A stretch of 64,000 nt of DNA, taken from Diphasiastrum complanatum. Its lineage: Eukaryota > Streptophyta > Lycopodiopsida > Lycopodiales > Lycopodiaceae. The stretch is taken from positions 29,790,703 to 29,854,702 of the forward strand of contig CM055112.1 of the NCBI GenBank assembly GCA_029204225.1, in the 5' to 3' direction. The translations under genes were made by a program, and so were the position numbers. Position 1 is the first letter of the stretch. Each line of letters begins with the position of its first letter. The notes beneath the pieces were generated by a model that was not told the origin of the DNA, made no database searches, and saw only the letters and a list, made by a program, of their open reading frames with translations. Shown here one piece after another: positions 47,991-58,780 of the stretch.

Positions 47991-49019
47991 TCTTCACGGG
48001 CATCATCTTGTGGAGCGTCTTCTTCATCTTCTTCTTCCAAAATTGTGGGAAGTCTTTTGATGCTTTCACCACTTGCATGGTCTTCATCTTCATATCTATG
48101 CGTCTCAACAAAGATCACATCTTTGCTAATGTGAATCTTGTTCATTACAGGATCAAAACACCTATATGCCTTCGTCCTCTCGTCATAACCGATGAAGATA
48201 CACTTGATTGCTTTGGCATCAAGTTTCTTTCGCTCTTCCTTTGGCACATGTACATAGGCCTTACATCCAATGACACGAAACTTGTCAATTTCTGGCTTTT
48301 TCCTGTAAATGCTTCTTTGGGAGTCACATTTGGAACCGTAACTGTAGGGCTCCTATTTTGCAAGAAGTTGTCGCACTGCACACTTCCGACCAAATTGAAC
48401 TGGTCAAGCCCATTTGCTTCATCATGGAGTGTGCACTGTCCATAATAGTCCTGTTTTTCCTTTTAGCTACACCATTACTATGCGGCGTGTGTGATTGTGT
48501 GAATTGTCTTTTGATGCCGTGTTCTTTGCAAAAGTTCTCAAAATCATCAAATTGGTATTCGCCCCCTCTATTTGATCTTAGTACTTTGATGCGTGCATCC
48601 AGTTAGTTCTCTACCAAAGTCTTGAACTCCTTGAAGCGAGCAAAAGCGTCGGATTTCTTCTTTAAGATATAAATCCATGTCCTCCTAGAGTAATCATCTA
48701 TGAAAGTCATAAAATAATATGCTTTCCTCAACGACATGGTCTTTATTGGGCCGCACAGGTCGCTGTGAATAAGTTCCAGTGGTTTCTTAGCTCTTGTAGC
48801 TCCACCTTTCTTGAATGTCTCCTAGTGATTCTTTTCCATGATGCATCCTTCACATATTGCATGATGATCATCCTGCAATGCCGGTAACCCTATTACCATC
48901 TTTAGCTTCGCCATCAATCTCAAGCTCCCATAGTTCAAATGACCAAGTCTTCTGTGCCACAACTCAGATTGAGATGGTGTTGAGATAGCGAAACCCATAT
49001 TCTCTTGGATTTGCAGCAT
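47991..49019 (-). pseudogene. Copia integrase and acidic linker
   Basis: Pre-integrase (49019-48822): SELWHRRLGHLNYGSLRLMA and HHAICEGCIMEKNH form the HHCC zinc site. The core (48820-48250) holds GGEY and HSNGVAKRKNRT-like motifs in shifting frames. The linker begins ERKKLDAKAIKCIFIGYDER and ends in an acidic stretch (LEEEDEEDAPQDDAREEES). Stops interrupt the core. Confidence 0.88.
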
Positions 49020-49182
49020 CTAATTTACAAAGGCCATAGTTACTATCTCTATAACTTTTTGCCACCACTTTATGATTGTGGTTCATATCCCTCATAAGGC
49101 ATCCATCCTTGACAAATTCAACCTTAAGATGTTGATTAGCCATTACTCCAACAGAAAGCAAACTCTTTTTGAGTCAAGGAAC

Positions 49183-49449
49183 CTAAATCACATTAGGGAT
49201 GTTCTTGATTTTACCATCAGGAAACTGCACAGGTACATTGCCCACACTCTGTATTTGGCATTCCTCCCCATTGGCTTGAGTGACCTTATCCCCATCATGG
49301 ATTGGTGAGAATTTCTCAAACCAATCATGTTTCCCGATCATATGCCTTGTGGTGTCTGAATCTATGAACCATCTGGCACCATCATCAACCTGGGATGCCA
49401 ATGCCGATGAGAAGACACTTGTTTCGTCATTCTCCATCATCTTCGGCAA
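49183..49449 (-). pseudogene. Copia aspartic protease
   Basis: ARWFIDSDTTRHMIGKHDWF is the active-site segment; the conserved DSGA reads DSDT, losing the Gly and Ala. VTQANGEECQIQSVGNVPVQ and IKNIPNVI are the following strands up to the usual L-VP-L segment. Confidence 0.88.
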
Positions 49450-50186
49450 TGTTGCCTTGTTGAGTCACTTTTCCCATCTTTATGTTCGCTTGCTTCTTGT
49501 AAAACTCGCGTGCCCAATGACCCGGTTTGTGGCAATAGTAACATTTGCCTTTCTTCCCTTTTTCTCTTTTGATGACGACTCTCCCTTGTCATCATCATCC
49601 TTGGATTTCTTGGGAATCCTTTTCCATCCTTTCTACTTGCCTTTAGCAAGCAAGGCTTGATCCTCCTGTGGAGTTTGCCTTGACTTCACCACTTCGCGAC
49701 GCTGCTCTTCCTGCAACATGATTCCGTGGAAGTCTTCAACAGTAGGCAACCTCTCACTCGAAGCAATGCCATAAGATGATCTCTCAGCTCCTTTATCCTC
49801 GTGAAGAAAGATCCCACTGATTTACTTTCTTCCATCCTTACTGCGTTCAATCTCGACTTTAAGAACATGGCCCGAGCTGGATTGCAAGTTTGAAATTGCA
49901 TTCTAAGAGCTTCCCAAGCTCCCCTAGCCGTCGTGGCATCACTTATATGAGTGATCACGTGGTCTTTCAATGAAAGATTGACCAGGGACATTGCTCTCTA
50001 TGCCTTTTTATCAAAGGCCCTCATGTCACCTAGAGTGGTATTTGTCTGGACTTCAATACCTGCCACAATATCCGATAAGTCTTTCTTCATCAAAATGCTC
50101 TTCATTTTGAATTTCTAGATGTTGTAGTTAGAAGCCCCATTAAGTTTGCTTGCATCGCCCAAAAGTGCGTCATTGATGTTTTCCAT
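49450..50186 (-). pseudogene. Copia Gag with zinc knuckle
   Basis: ATG at 50186 opens MENINDALLGDASKLNGASN, a stop, KFKMKSILMKKDL, then MSLVNLSLKDHVITHISDAT and GAWEALRMQFQTCNPARAMF (UBN2 Gag). Downstream the knuckle CYYCHKPGHWAREF has Phe in place of the last Cys. Frame changes occur near 49700 and 49440. Confidence 0.88.
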
Positions 50187-51431
50187 TTCCAAACTGCTTG
50201 AAACTCCACCTGTAGGCTATAAAGTGTATGCCAAAGCCAACTGTAATGTCAGAAATAAAAAATAATGACCTGCAATTTTTGGCTTACTAGGCCACCCGCC
50301 GCTCTTTCTCCAAATTGAAAGCCAAACTGGCGTCGCTTTTCGAAATGCTTCTCGTCACCAACTCCCAGCTACCTGTCCAGTGGAATGGTAAAATCACTTC
50401 TGGTGCACTCTGAACACTTTCTCCTCGACAATCACTCTGTTTTGGTGTATCGTACTTGCAGGTACAGTCAGGGTGCCCTTTGTTTGGAGGCTATCGCCTT
50501 TCGTTTGGCCAAAATAGGTTAAAGGAGGTGAAAATAAGGGCAATTTGGGTTTTTGAACTGTTTCTTCAGTGTGAAGAAACTTCACCTTTCAAAAAACCTT
50601 GGGACCCAACAGTTTTTTTCTCTTTGAAAATTTTTAATGAAAAGAAGGGTGCCTTTGCCCTTCAATTCTTCTGGACCCTCTCAAAGCCCATCTAAGGGTG
50701 ATCCTCCATCCTGTGGCCCACGTTGATTGTGAGACTTGTTATCCTGGCCATTGATCTCTTGGATGGCTGATCCTACGACTACAAACCGCCTTGAGTGCTC
50801 AAGCTCACTCCTCAACACACCGGGCCCCCACTTTACACTATAGTCCTACTCACACTGGCCGTGTGACAGACCTGCGAGCTCCTACGGTCCTCCATCTCTC
50901 TCAATGTTCTTTTCAAGACAAAAGGCTATGGTTTCTCCCAAAGATCGATCTAGCATCCTCTCTCTGCCACGGCCCACAACGGCATTCCGCAATCAGACTT
51001 GTTTTACTAGGGCACCCTCCATCATGCACTTACAGTGCCAAAAATGATCTCCTACAACCAAAGATCCACAATTTTATGCCTGTAAACCCTAGTCATGAAA
51101 GAAGAAAAACTTCTTGAGCTATGCTCATGTTTTCTCTGAGCCACTTTTTGCAGCCTTCTACTGCACTCAGGTCACCCTACAATCAACCATCACCTGCTTC
51201 AAATAGATCTTCAATTGGCTTCAAACTGAATCCACACTAGGCAGCCTTTTTATGGAGTTCTTTGCTTCCGTTTAGCTTCTCGTTTTAGCCGACAGTCCCC
51301 TGCCTCTGAATCTTCTTACAGTTTCAAGCTATCCCACAAATCTCCACAGACTCAGTTTTGTGCTTCCTAGCCAACAAACCGTCGTGAATTCGTAGCTCTC
51401 TGTTTTTGTCCAGTGATTCTTGCCACCAAGG
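50187..51431 (-). other. Leader of the copia element
   Basis: About 1.25 kb between primer site and Gag without recognisable coding sequence. It is long for a copia leader and may hide another insertion. Confidence 0.45.
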
Positions 51432-51443
51432 GATCTGATACCA
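51432..51443 (-). promoter_or_regulatory. Primer-binding-site motif
   Basis: The minus strand reads TGGTATCAGATC, one mismatch from the canonical site. The LTR expected on its right (51445 to about 51680) has no clear TG terminus. Confidence 0.6.
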
Positions 51444-51685
51444 AGTTAAGAAAAATAGTTTAAACACCCGACCCCATCAATTACCTCAACACAACATCAA
51501 GTGCAACAAGACAAGACAACAGAATAGCTCACCTCAAACTGTATATTCAACTGATAAGCAAGTACAAAGATAAAGTTGCTTAAAAGCATTCAAAGGGCTC
51601 ATAAAAGAAAGACGACCCGATAATTCTAGAACTAAGCACATGTGGTGCCATCGAAATAAGAAAGCACTGTATAAGTTGATCATTG

Positions 51686-51925
51686 CTATTTTAACTCGAT
51701 TTGGGTATCCGTGATGTTGAGGATGATCAGCGCAAAAGCCTTTCCATCCTTCAGCTTCCATCTGGCAATTGCTGCGTCGTCTGTATCGGGTTTCCCTTCT
51801 GCACTTGTAACAACGCCATACAATTCTTTAGCCATTAGTATAGTTTTCATCTTAAATTTCCACAGACGGTAATTGGCTCCATCAAGCTTGTCCATGATAG
51901 GACTGGCTTTCCCTTGGAAATCCAT
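51686..51925 (-). pseudogene. Gag start of another copia element
   Basis: MDFQGKASPIMDKLDGANYR, LWKFKMKTILMAKELYGVVT and WKLKDGKAFALIILNITDTQ are an undisturbed copia Gag N-terminus. It begins about 140 bp after a primer site and ends abruptly at 51686, where the neighbouring element appears to have inserted. Confidence 0.85.
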
Positions 51926-52067
51926 GTGGAAGAATTAGTAAGTGATAGGAGAAACTATCAGTGACTTAAGTATGAAAATCTGATATTAAAAATACAGAAC
52001 AAGAAAACAATTACTCTATCGGCTAGTAGAGTCTTGTACTGTGGAAGCATATCAAGCTATGAAAATA

Positions 52068-52079
52068 GTTCTGATACCA
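52068..52079 (-). promoter_or_regulatory. Primer-binding site
   Basis: The minus strand reads TGGTATCAGAAC, directly abutting the LTR edge (TGTTGGAGAG on the plus strand from 52080). Confidence 0.75.
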
Positions 52080-52907
52080 TGTTGGAGAGAGGGAGATGAA
52101 CGAGAGTTGACAAAGGTGTCATATGTTAGAAACGAAAAATTAGCTCAGAGGGGTAAGACGAACACGAACGAGAAACAAACTCGAATGAGAAACAAACTCA
52201 AACAGAAATTGTTCTGAACGTAGAACAAAAAACTGTCCACACAGTGAATCATGAAGCCACCATCGATAGTTTCCACGAAACCACCAAAACTGCAAGTGTT
52301 TTCGTGAATCCTCCCTAGATTTAACTCCATCAGCTTTCTATGGCTGCCCATGGCCTTCTACAGGCTGAGTCATGCTGCCAAAGCGCCCTCCTATGGCTTC
52401 TTACAGATCTAAAAAGGGCCACCTACAATGAAAGATCCATGACTTTTCACCTGTAAACTCTTGCCCTATGAGAGATATTTTTCTTGCGCTTTGCTCACAT
52501 CACGTTTGCATATGTCGCATGTCTTCTTGTCGTTGTCTTGTTGCATGTTCCTCCCTTTCGATCTGCCTTCTTGAGTCCTCTGCTTCTGTTGGTTTTGATA
52601 TGGTCTGCGTTTCGACTCCCTCTTAGGATAAGATTTTTTTTCGACTGGTCCTTACACTTAGAATTTGCTTTGAACAGGAACACAGATCATGCTACACAGT
52701 AACACAGACATAAAGCACTCTCCACATCAAGCTCATGTAGCAAACTGTATTTCTTAAAATGAAAATACGCTGTACATATAATTCTTCACTATGGCAACCC
52801 ATGCATGGCCCAAGTTGCCATTCATGGGACACATGTCCCATTGACTCGCCTCATGGCGAGGCCAACTGATCTTTATCCATTGATAGGACCTTCAATACAA
52901 TAACACA
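52080..52907 (-). repeat. LTR lying between two copia internal domains
   Basis: On the minus-strand downstream side it is followed by a primer site and Gag (51925-51686). On the other side it is preceded by RNase H and a polypurine tract (AAGGGAGGGAGT, complement of 52928-52940). It therefore acts as 3' LTR for one and 5' LTR for the other. The left edge is clear; the right edge (TAACACA, 52907) is an estimate. Confidence 0.6.
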
Positions 52908-52984
52908 ATAGTTCTATTTTAATTCTAACTCCCTCCCTTAAAGTAGAGTCTACTTTTTTATACAGTCATATACATAGCTTTAAA

Positions 52985-53620
52985 GTCAACAAACTTTAAG
53001 TATAGAAAGCTTTGATCTAAACTTATCAAACTTGTCTCTAATAAGTGGCTTAGTGAAAATGTCAGCTAGTTGTTCATCCGTGTACTACAATGAACTACAT
53101 GAATTTCACGACGCAATAGCCTCTCATGTATAAAGTGATACTGAATCTCAATGTGTTTCATTCTCGCATAGAACACTGGATTTTTTGCTAGCTGAATGCC
53201 ACTCTAACTGTTGCTATGTATAGTCGTGGGATTTTCATGTTTCATGCAAACTTCATTCAAGGTTTGCCTCAACCATATAGCTTCATGTGCTGCACTACAC
53301 ATTGACTTATACTTTGCTTCTGTTGTGGATAGAGCAACTGTACTTTGCTTTTTACTAGACCAGGAAAAGCAACTGCCACAAAGCTGGAATACATACCCTG
53401 TGGTGGATCTACGATCATCATAGTCACCTCCCCAATCTGCATCCACATAGCCACATAACTCAGGTAAATGCTCATGCTTCCTATACACCAAGCCGTAATC
53501 GGAAGTGCCTTTTACATAACGCAAAATGCGCTTAGCTACCTTCCAATGCGTTTCCCTTTTCAAATGATGTAGTTGTAGCTGTCCATGCCAAGAGGTGACC
53601 ATCATGCTGAAGGATGTCAA
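52985..53620 (-). pseudogene. Copia RNase H, C-terminal end of pol
   Basis: Minus strand: LKRETHWKVAKRILRYVKGT, LCGYVDADWGGDYDDRRSTT (first Asp), GYVFQLCGSCFSWSSKKQST, VALSTTEAKYKSMCSAAHEA (Glu), IWLRQTLNEV, a TAG after HSNS (about 53202), then LAKNPVFYARMKHIEIQYHF and DEQLADIFTKPLIRDKFDKF. Upstream of 53600 the homology is lost. Confidence 0.92.
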
Positions 53621-53752
53621 CCTTGTGTTCAGGGTACAAGATACATATGACAAATTTGTTGAGTACTTTAGACCAACTACATCCTCTCCTCCAAAAGAAG
53701 CTATAGAAAAAAAAAGTGGAAGCAATCTCAATAGGCCCGGCTTGTATTTTGA

Positions 53753-54019
53753 GTTCAAAATGCGAGTGTTTCAAGAAAAAAGAGATCTCTTGACCCTCCT
53801 AATAAAGCCGAAGATTCTTCAAAGCCGTCTCCTCCTAAAACTTCATCTCCTCCTAGAAATCAGTCTCCTTCTCCTCCTAAAAAATTTTCACTTCCTAAAT
53901 CTCAATCTCCTCCTCCTTTTAAAGAGTCCTCTCCTAATAGATCTCCTAAATCTCAATCTCCTAAATATCTTAAATCTCAATTTCCTTCTACTTCCCCCCA
54001 TATTAGGTCACCCCCTTGA
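53753..54019 (+). other. Open frame encoding a Ser/Pro/Lys-rich low-complexity segment
   Basis: An 88-codon stretch between stops, without an ATG, reads SRKKRSLDPPNKAEDSSKPS, then repeated SPPK/SPPR/SPKSQ units and ends at TGA 54017-54019. At DNA level it is a degenerate CCTAAATCTCAATCTCCT repeat. It could be part of an exon or a retroelement tether, or merely a pyrimidine-rich repeat that happens to be open. Confidence 0.35.
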
Positions 54020-55278
54020 GCATAAGAAGAACAATTAGATAAAGGTTGAATCGATTTTAAATGACAATTCATTCCATTATTTATCTGTATTACTTCTTGC
54101 ACCCCCTGTACTTGCTTTTGTAGATTCTCCTAAATATGTATAGACAAATAATTCCTCAATACTTATCTTAAAGGTCTAGGTCCTAGATACAGTTTTAAGA
54201 TGCCGAAGTCTAATTTAGGTCTTCCCCTTAGTAGATTAGGTACTGGTGAATTAGAAAGTAGGAATAACATGTTAGGAGACAATGTAGGAGGGAGGGCCAT
54301 TCAATATTGGATGGAGATTTTCCAGACCCCATGGTTTATAGATGTTGCATTGTTTTCCTTACATTTCATGGCTATATTGACTTCCTTGACTGTAAAAGTT
54401 TGCACGCTGATATGCTTAAGTATGTCAGACTGGGGACTACGCTGCTCGTGCTCCCATACATAACCAAGTAAGTGTAAGCTTTTCAGATTTTATAAAGATG
54501 ATTTTTTCATATGAAAAAACATATTGCTTTCTAATTGCAGTGATCACTGGAGCTTATATGTGCTATCCTTATATATCATTGATGAGGGTGTGTAATCCAA
54601 TTTGTATAAAGATGAACTTTATTACACACACCCACAAAATAGCGAGGAGCCATATCAAGAAAATTCTGGAACTCTTTCCAGTACCAGGTGCAACAGCCTA
54701 TATGAAGCTCAAAATGGTGATGCAGAGATAATTTTTTTGTAATATCGGTTCAATGCACGCTTTTAATGATTGTAGATTACCAACAACATATCACGCATGC
54801 ACTGATTTGATATTCCATCAATATTCTTCTTGGTATCCGTTCGACGCGCGCTTGTTGCCTTTGTAGATTTTAATATTATCTCGTATGCATTGATCCAATA
54901 TTGCATAAAGTTTAACAGGTTCATTCTGTCAACTGTGGTTGGTATATGATATTCAATGCCAAATATTTTTTCAATTGGCTTGCACAACAAGATAAGCTTC
55001 TAAACCGTTGGAGATAATCTATTAGTTAACAATAACATTCAGATATTCATAATTCCTAATAACTTGTCATTGATTAATAACATGTACTTGTCTTTTTGTT
55101 TTTTCAGTTCAAATGCCCGAAGGTCTCCCCAATGGAGATAATGTATTTTTGACAGGAGGCAATCATTAGAGGAGTTCTAAATCCAAAAAAGACCCTTTGT
55201 AAAGATTCTTTTTATATTTTTTCTCTATTTTTTCTTACACATGGACCAATCAAAGCACTCAAATTTGAAATCTACGTA
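54020..55278. repeat. Spacer with a diverged 90-bp tandem repeat
   Basis: Two units, about 54745-54820 and 54835-54910, align around GTTC(A/G)A(T/C)GC(A/G)CGCTT, TTGTAGATT and CGCATGCACTGAT/CGTATGCATTGAT. The rest is AT-rich without recognisable genes. A frame at 54200-54463 (MPKSNLGLPLSRLGTGELES) has no known relatives that I recognise. Confidence 0.5.
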
Positions 55279-55446
55279 ACGTAACTTTTTGAGTTCACAC
55301 TAAAATGGCATAACTTTTTAGTAGTAAGTCCGAATTTAGCGAAGTTTGGTGCATTGGAAAGTGCTCAACAAGGGCTTTCCAATGATATGTTATATGACAT
55401 ACTTTTGAACTACGATTAAAAAGTTATGGCAAGTCAAAAGTATTAG
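55279..55446 (-). repeat. Dispersed repeat, partner of 15151-15324
   Basis: The reverse complement matches 15151-15324 in order, including AAAAGTTATGCC, GGAAAGTGC and TTTTAATCGTAGTTC-like blocks, with roughly one difference in five bases. Non-coding. Confidence 0.75.
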
Positions 55447-55949
55447 TGTTATAATATTTTAATAATATAAACATCATCTTGCACGAATTCTTATAAGGGT
55501 CTTTTTGGAGCTCAAAACTCATCTAATGAAAACTTGTGATCGAAAATTCATATCCTATTTCAATTGTAGAGTGTTCTCCACCGAAGTTACTTCCAACTGG
55601 ACAAAATGGATTTAGAGATCATAGAATAGAATGACCCTCAACTTGAATAATAATACTCAAGTTGAGCGGTTCATATATTATCAATAAAGATGTGTACAGA
55701 AAATTATATGACATAATACAAAATTACATTGTTCAAATTCTATGGATCTTCAATTTCAATGGAGGTTCCTATGTCTTTGTATTTTATATGCTCTTCCTCC
55801 CTTGCTCTTACTTGCACAAGATAAAATGTTTAAGTTCATTTATCTTGTAAAACAGATTAACTAAGAAATAGAAAAAAATGAAAATTTTCATATGGCATAA
55901 CTTGCCTTTACACCATTCAATTGAAATTGATAGTATTGAGGTAGATCGA
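55447..55949. other. Spacer, nothing recognised
   Basis: AT-rich with no motif seen. Confidence 0.5.
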
Positions 55950-57060
55950 ATTGCAAAATTTCTAGTTCCGATCGAATGTGATTGAGACACCAATCTTCCT
56001 CAACCTTGGCCATAGCAAGAATGTTGTTATTTCTTTTCATTGTTATTTGAAGTTGCTCTTGATGGTTTATTGCAAAATCTTAATCAAGTGCCTTCCACTC
56101 ATTTTTGCATTTTATCCATCTTCTATAATACAACCACAAACTGAGCATTTGTTTTTCGATGTGATATCTAATTGAAGAGTTACATAGTCTACACTCAACT
56201 TGCTAATTTGGTTTCGTATCCCAACCATCATCCAAAAATTCGACGATTATTTCATCACTCAAATCCTTACAAATAAACTTTGTTTTTGTTCGCCATTGCA
56301 TTTGGAAAAAAAATCAACAAAAATAGAAAAAAGAGAGATACCAACTTAATCTATTATTATTTGAATCAATGCTACATTTTAATATACTCTGAATATCCAT
56401 ATACAGTCTAGATTGAAAACTTTCTGAAATTGCTGAATGTGGAGAAATCCATTCCTCACTCAAAAAATTTGGTAGAGGATATGGCTCTAATTTACCACTA
56501 AACCATTTCTATCAGGAATATAGGTGTGATCATAAAAAAACTCCTGATCCTAAAAGAAACTTTGCAGATCGACCTCTATATTGTAAAATATTGATATTAG
56601 AATGTATGGCATCAATTATTCCCGCAATCGATTGAACTGGTTGCCATTCAATGAAATTTGATGGATACAAATCTACAAAATGAACAAAAATATCATGAGA
56701 ATAATTTGAAATTTAATCTGAATATCCACATACTAATTGTATACTTACAATTGCATTTTCTTCTATCCTTTGGATACAAATCCTGAATGTTGAGCTCTCT
56801 GTGAAGATAAGTATGCTGAATCAAAACTTTCGTGATAGGTTGATCGACAACTGATACTTTGAAATCCATTATCCTACCTTTCCAAGAGCTTCTATATATG
56901 TTATTCAATCGTTTTCTTTTCCGGAAAGTGCCTTTTGAGATGGATGCATCAAGATCCATTGATATTAATGATATATTCTTGATATCCATTGATCTTTTAC
57001 ATTTTTTTCATCTCAAATATTGATTGCATCAATGGTTCCTCTTGGTCTCCAATTATGTGT
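55950..57060 (-). other. Possible degraded multi-exon coding region, not recognised
   Basis: Several minus-strand stretches read like protein without matching a family I know. ORF 56989-56693 has FRKRKRLNNIYRSSWKGRIM, VVDQPITKVLIQHTYLHREL and NIQDLYPKDRRKC, then a donor-like GTAAGT. After an acceptor-like TTTTGTAG at about 56675 come DLYPSNFIEWQPVQSIAGII and RGRSAKFLLGSGVFL. Next are LPNFLSEEWISPHSAISESF (about 56460) and FICKDLSDEIIVEFLDDGWD with a C-x2-C pair (CRLC, about 56190). Stops lie between these pieces. It may be an old DNA transposon or pseudogene, or chance frames in AT-rich DNA. Confidence 0.25.
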
Positions 57061-58040
57061 AGCCATTAGTCCAAAGTATGTGTTCACAAGCTGAGAACGG
57101 AGAGAATGAAGAGAATGAGAGGTAAATCTATGAATGAGAATCCAAAATGTCTATGGAAGATAAGAACAGAGAGAACAAAGAGAATGAGAGGTATACCTAA
57201 GAATGGCAAGAAGTTACTAAACTACAAGGATAAGCTAACTACAGTTTATGACTATTGATGTCAAATCAACCTCGAGTGTACAAAGACGGGCAACAAAAGA
57301 GTATTCAGGCAGTTACCGTGGTCCAATCACAATCATTTGTTCTGCCCGGAAGGATATTTGAAAATCACAAAAATTTGGCCCAAACAATTTCTGTCCGTCA
57401 ACCATTGTTACAATTCATCATAGAAGGACACCATTGATTGGGACACATAAGCATTGAAAGCATGCGAAGTAAAAAAAAACATTTTGACAAAGGGCCCGTT
57501 TTGAGTTCTGATATCCCTTACTGAAATGTACCCGAAAATCTTGAGGAGGATGCGAATGAAAGTAAAGGGGACTTTGAAGATGTGGACGTCGATGTGAACC
57601 TACAAGACGAAGCTGGAAGTGATGATGGAGATAATAGCAATACATAGAATCGTCTCTAAAAGTTCTCTTTTTTTATTATAAATTAGATAATATGGATTGT
57701 AAGGCCTTGAAAGAGGCAATGGGTGAAGGGGGAATTGATTTTCTCCTTGATGCTTATATTGTACCTTTTTTGACAGCTAATATAAATGTTTTGCTACTAC
57801 ACAATTGAGATAAAAAATGTTGAGTGCATATTTTTTCATTAATACTACCACTAACAATCACAAGCAAAACAATAACAATCACAAGCAAAACACAAACAAC
57901 AAAAAAATGCCATGGCATTCTCACTCACATTTCACTCTGATCTCATCCTCACTCTTCCCTCTCACACAATAGAAAAGAGTTTTTCGACTCTCAAAAACTA
58001 AAAAAGATGCGAGGAACCATCATGTTCCTACACCATTTTT
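57061..58040. other. Spacer with a short acidic open frame
   Basis: A plus-strand stretch near 57530-57648 reads PENLEEDANESKGDFEDVDV and ends GSDDGDNSNT before TAG. It resembles an acidic protein tail but has no visible body. The plus frame at 57255-57437 is unassigned. Confidence 0.3.
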
Positions 58041-58045
58041 TTTTT

Positions 58046-58460
58046 GGTCTAAAAAAAATTCGCATGGATAATCCACGTGGAAAATTTTCCATGCGCTATC
58101 CACGGACCTACCTCTCTGAATTTCCCGTAGATAGCGCATGGATAATCCACGCGTGGATAATTATCCACGCGGTGCCCATGCAAAAGTCGATCTCTTTTTG
58201 TTTGTGAGTTCAGTACGACATGGCATACAAAGCCACTATGCCTGTGCCGGTATCCAGTATCGAACTGCGGTGTCACGAAAAATGTTGCGTGGAACATCCA
58301 CATAGTTTAAATTTTTCGGTTTTCGATCCTCGATGTATAGTTGTTGCCATAAGTGATGTTTGTGTGGATGATCCATGCGTGGATGATCCATGTGTGGATA
58401 TTCCACATGCTCATATCCATGCCAATCCATGACTATATCCATGCGAAATGTTTTTTAGCC
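58046..58460. mobile_element. MITE-like element with 25-bp terminal inverted repeats and internal palindromes
   Basis: Left end GGTCTAAAAAAAATTCGCAT (58046 on) and the reverse complement of the right end, GGCTAAAAAACATTTCGCAT (58460 backwards), match over 25 bp through GGATA with two small indels and one substitution. Inside, GTGGATAATCCA-type words recur. There are perfect palindromes at 58072-58081, 58079-58090, 58145-58158 and 58150-58171 (22 bp), and a 16-bp stem between 58090-58105 and 58126-58141 with one mismatch. No transposase fits in 415 bp. No target-site duplication was found. Confidence 0.6.
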
Positions 58461-58504
58461 CCGTGACTTTCATTTGGATGTTGTGTGGATATTTGATGTT
58501 GTGT

Positions 58505-58780
58505 TTTTGTGCTAGACTGTGACATCATGGTGCTAGAGTGACAAATAGTGGTGCTAGATTGCCAAGTGTTAGTGTAAAATTGCTAAGCAAAAGTCTTAGA
58601 GTGAAAGTGACAATCTAAGATTGCTAAGTGGTAGTGTTAGAGTGCTATGTAGTAGTCTAAGACTATTAGGTAGCAATGCCAAACTAAGTAGCAATTTTAG
58701 ATGTTGAAGTAGAAATTTCAAACTACTAAGTAGAGGTGTCAACTTGCTTTGTAACGATATTAGATCACTAACTAGCCTTT
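58505..58780. repeat. Degenerate short tandem repeats (GTGCTAGA / TTGCTAAGT)
   Basis: Variants of GTGTTAGAGTGCTAAGTAG follow one another about every 20-25 bp with heavy divergence, directly right of the MITE-like element. Confidence 0.55.

Larger units (their letters stand above)
47405..51443 (-). mobile_element. Ty1/copia element, gag to RT, truncated in RT
   Basis: Minus strand from a primer-site motif at 51443-51432 through a 1.25-kb leader, Gag (from 50186), zinc knuckle, protease, integrase and RT to about 47480, where the RT stops before its catalytic YVDD. RNase H and 3' LTR are missing. It is related to the fragment at 24.0-26.2 kb. Confidence 0.85.

Noticed and set aside
58049-58442. 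Four overlapping ORFs in the MITE-like element
   Set aside because: Both strands are open because of palindromic repeats; no transposase motif is present.
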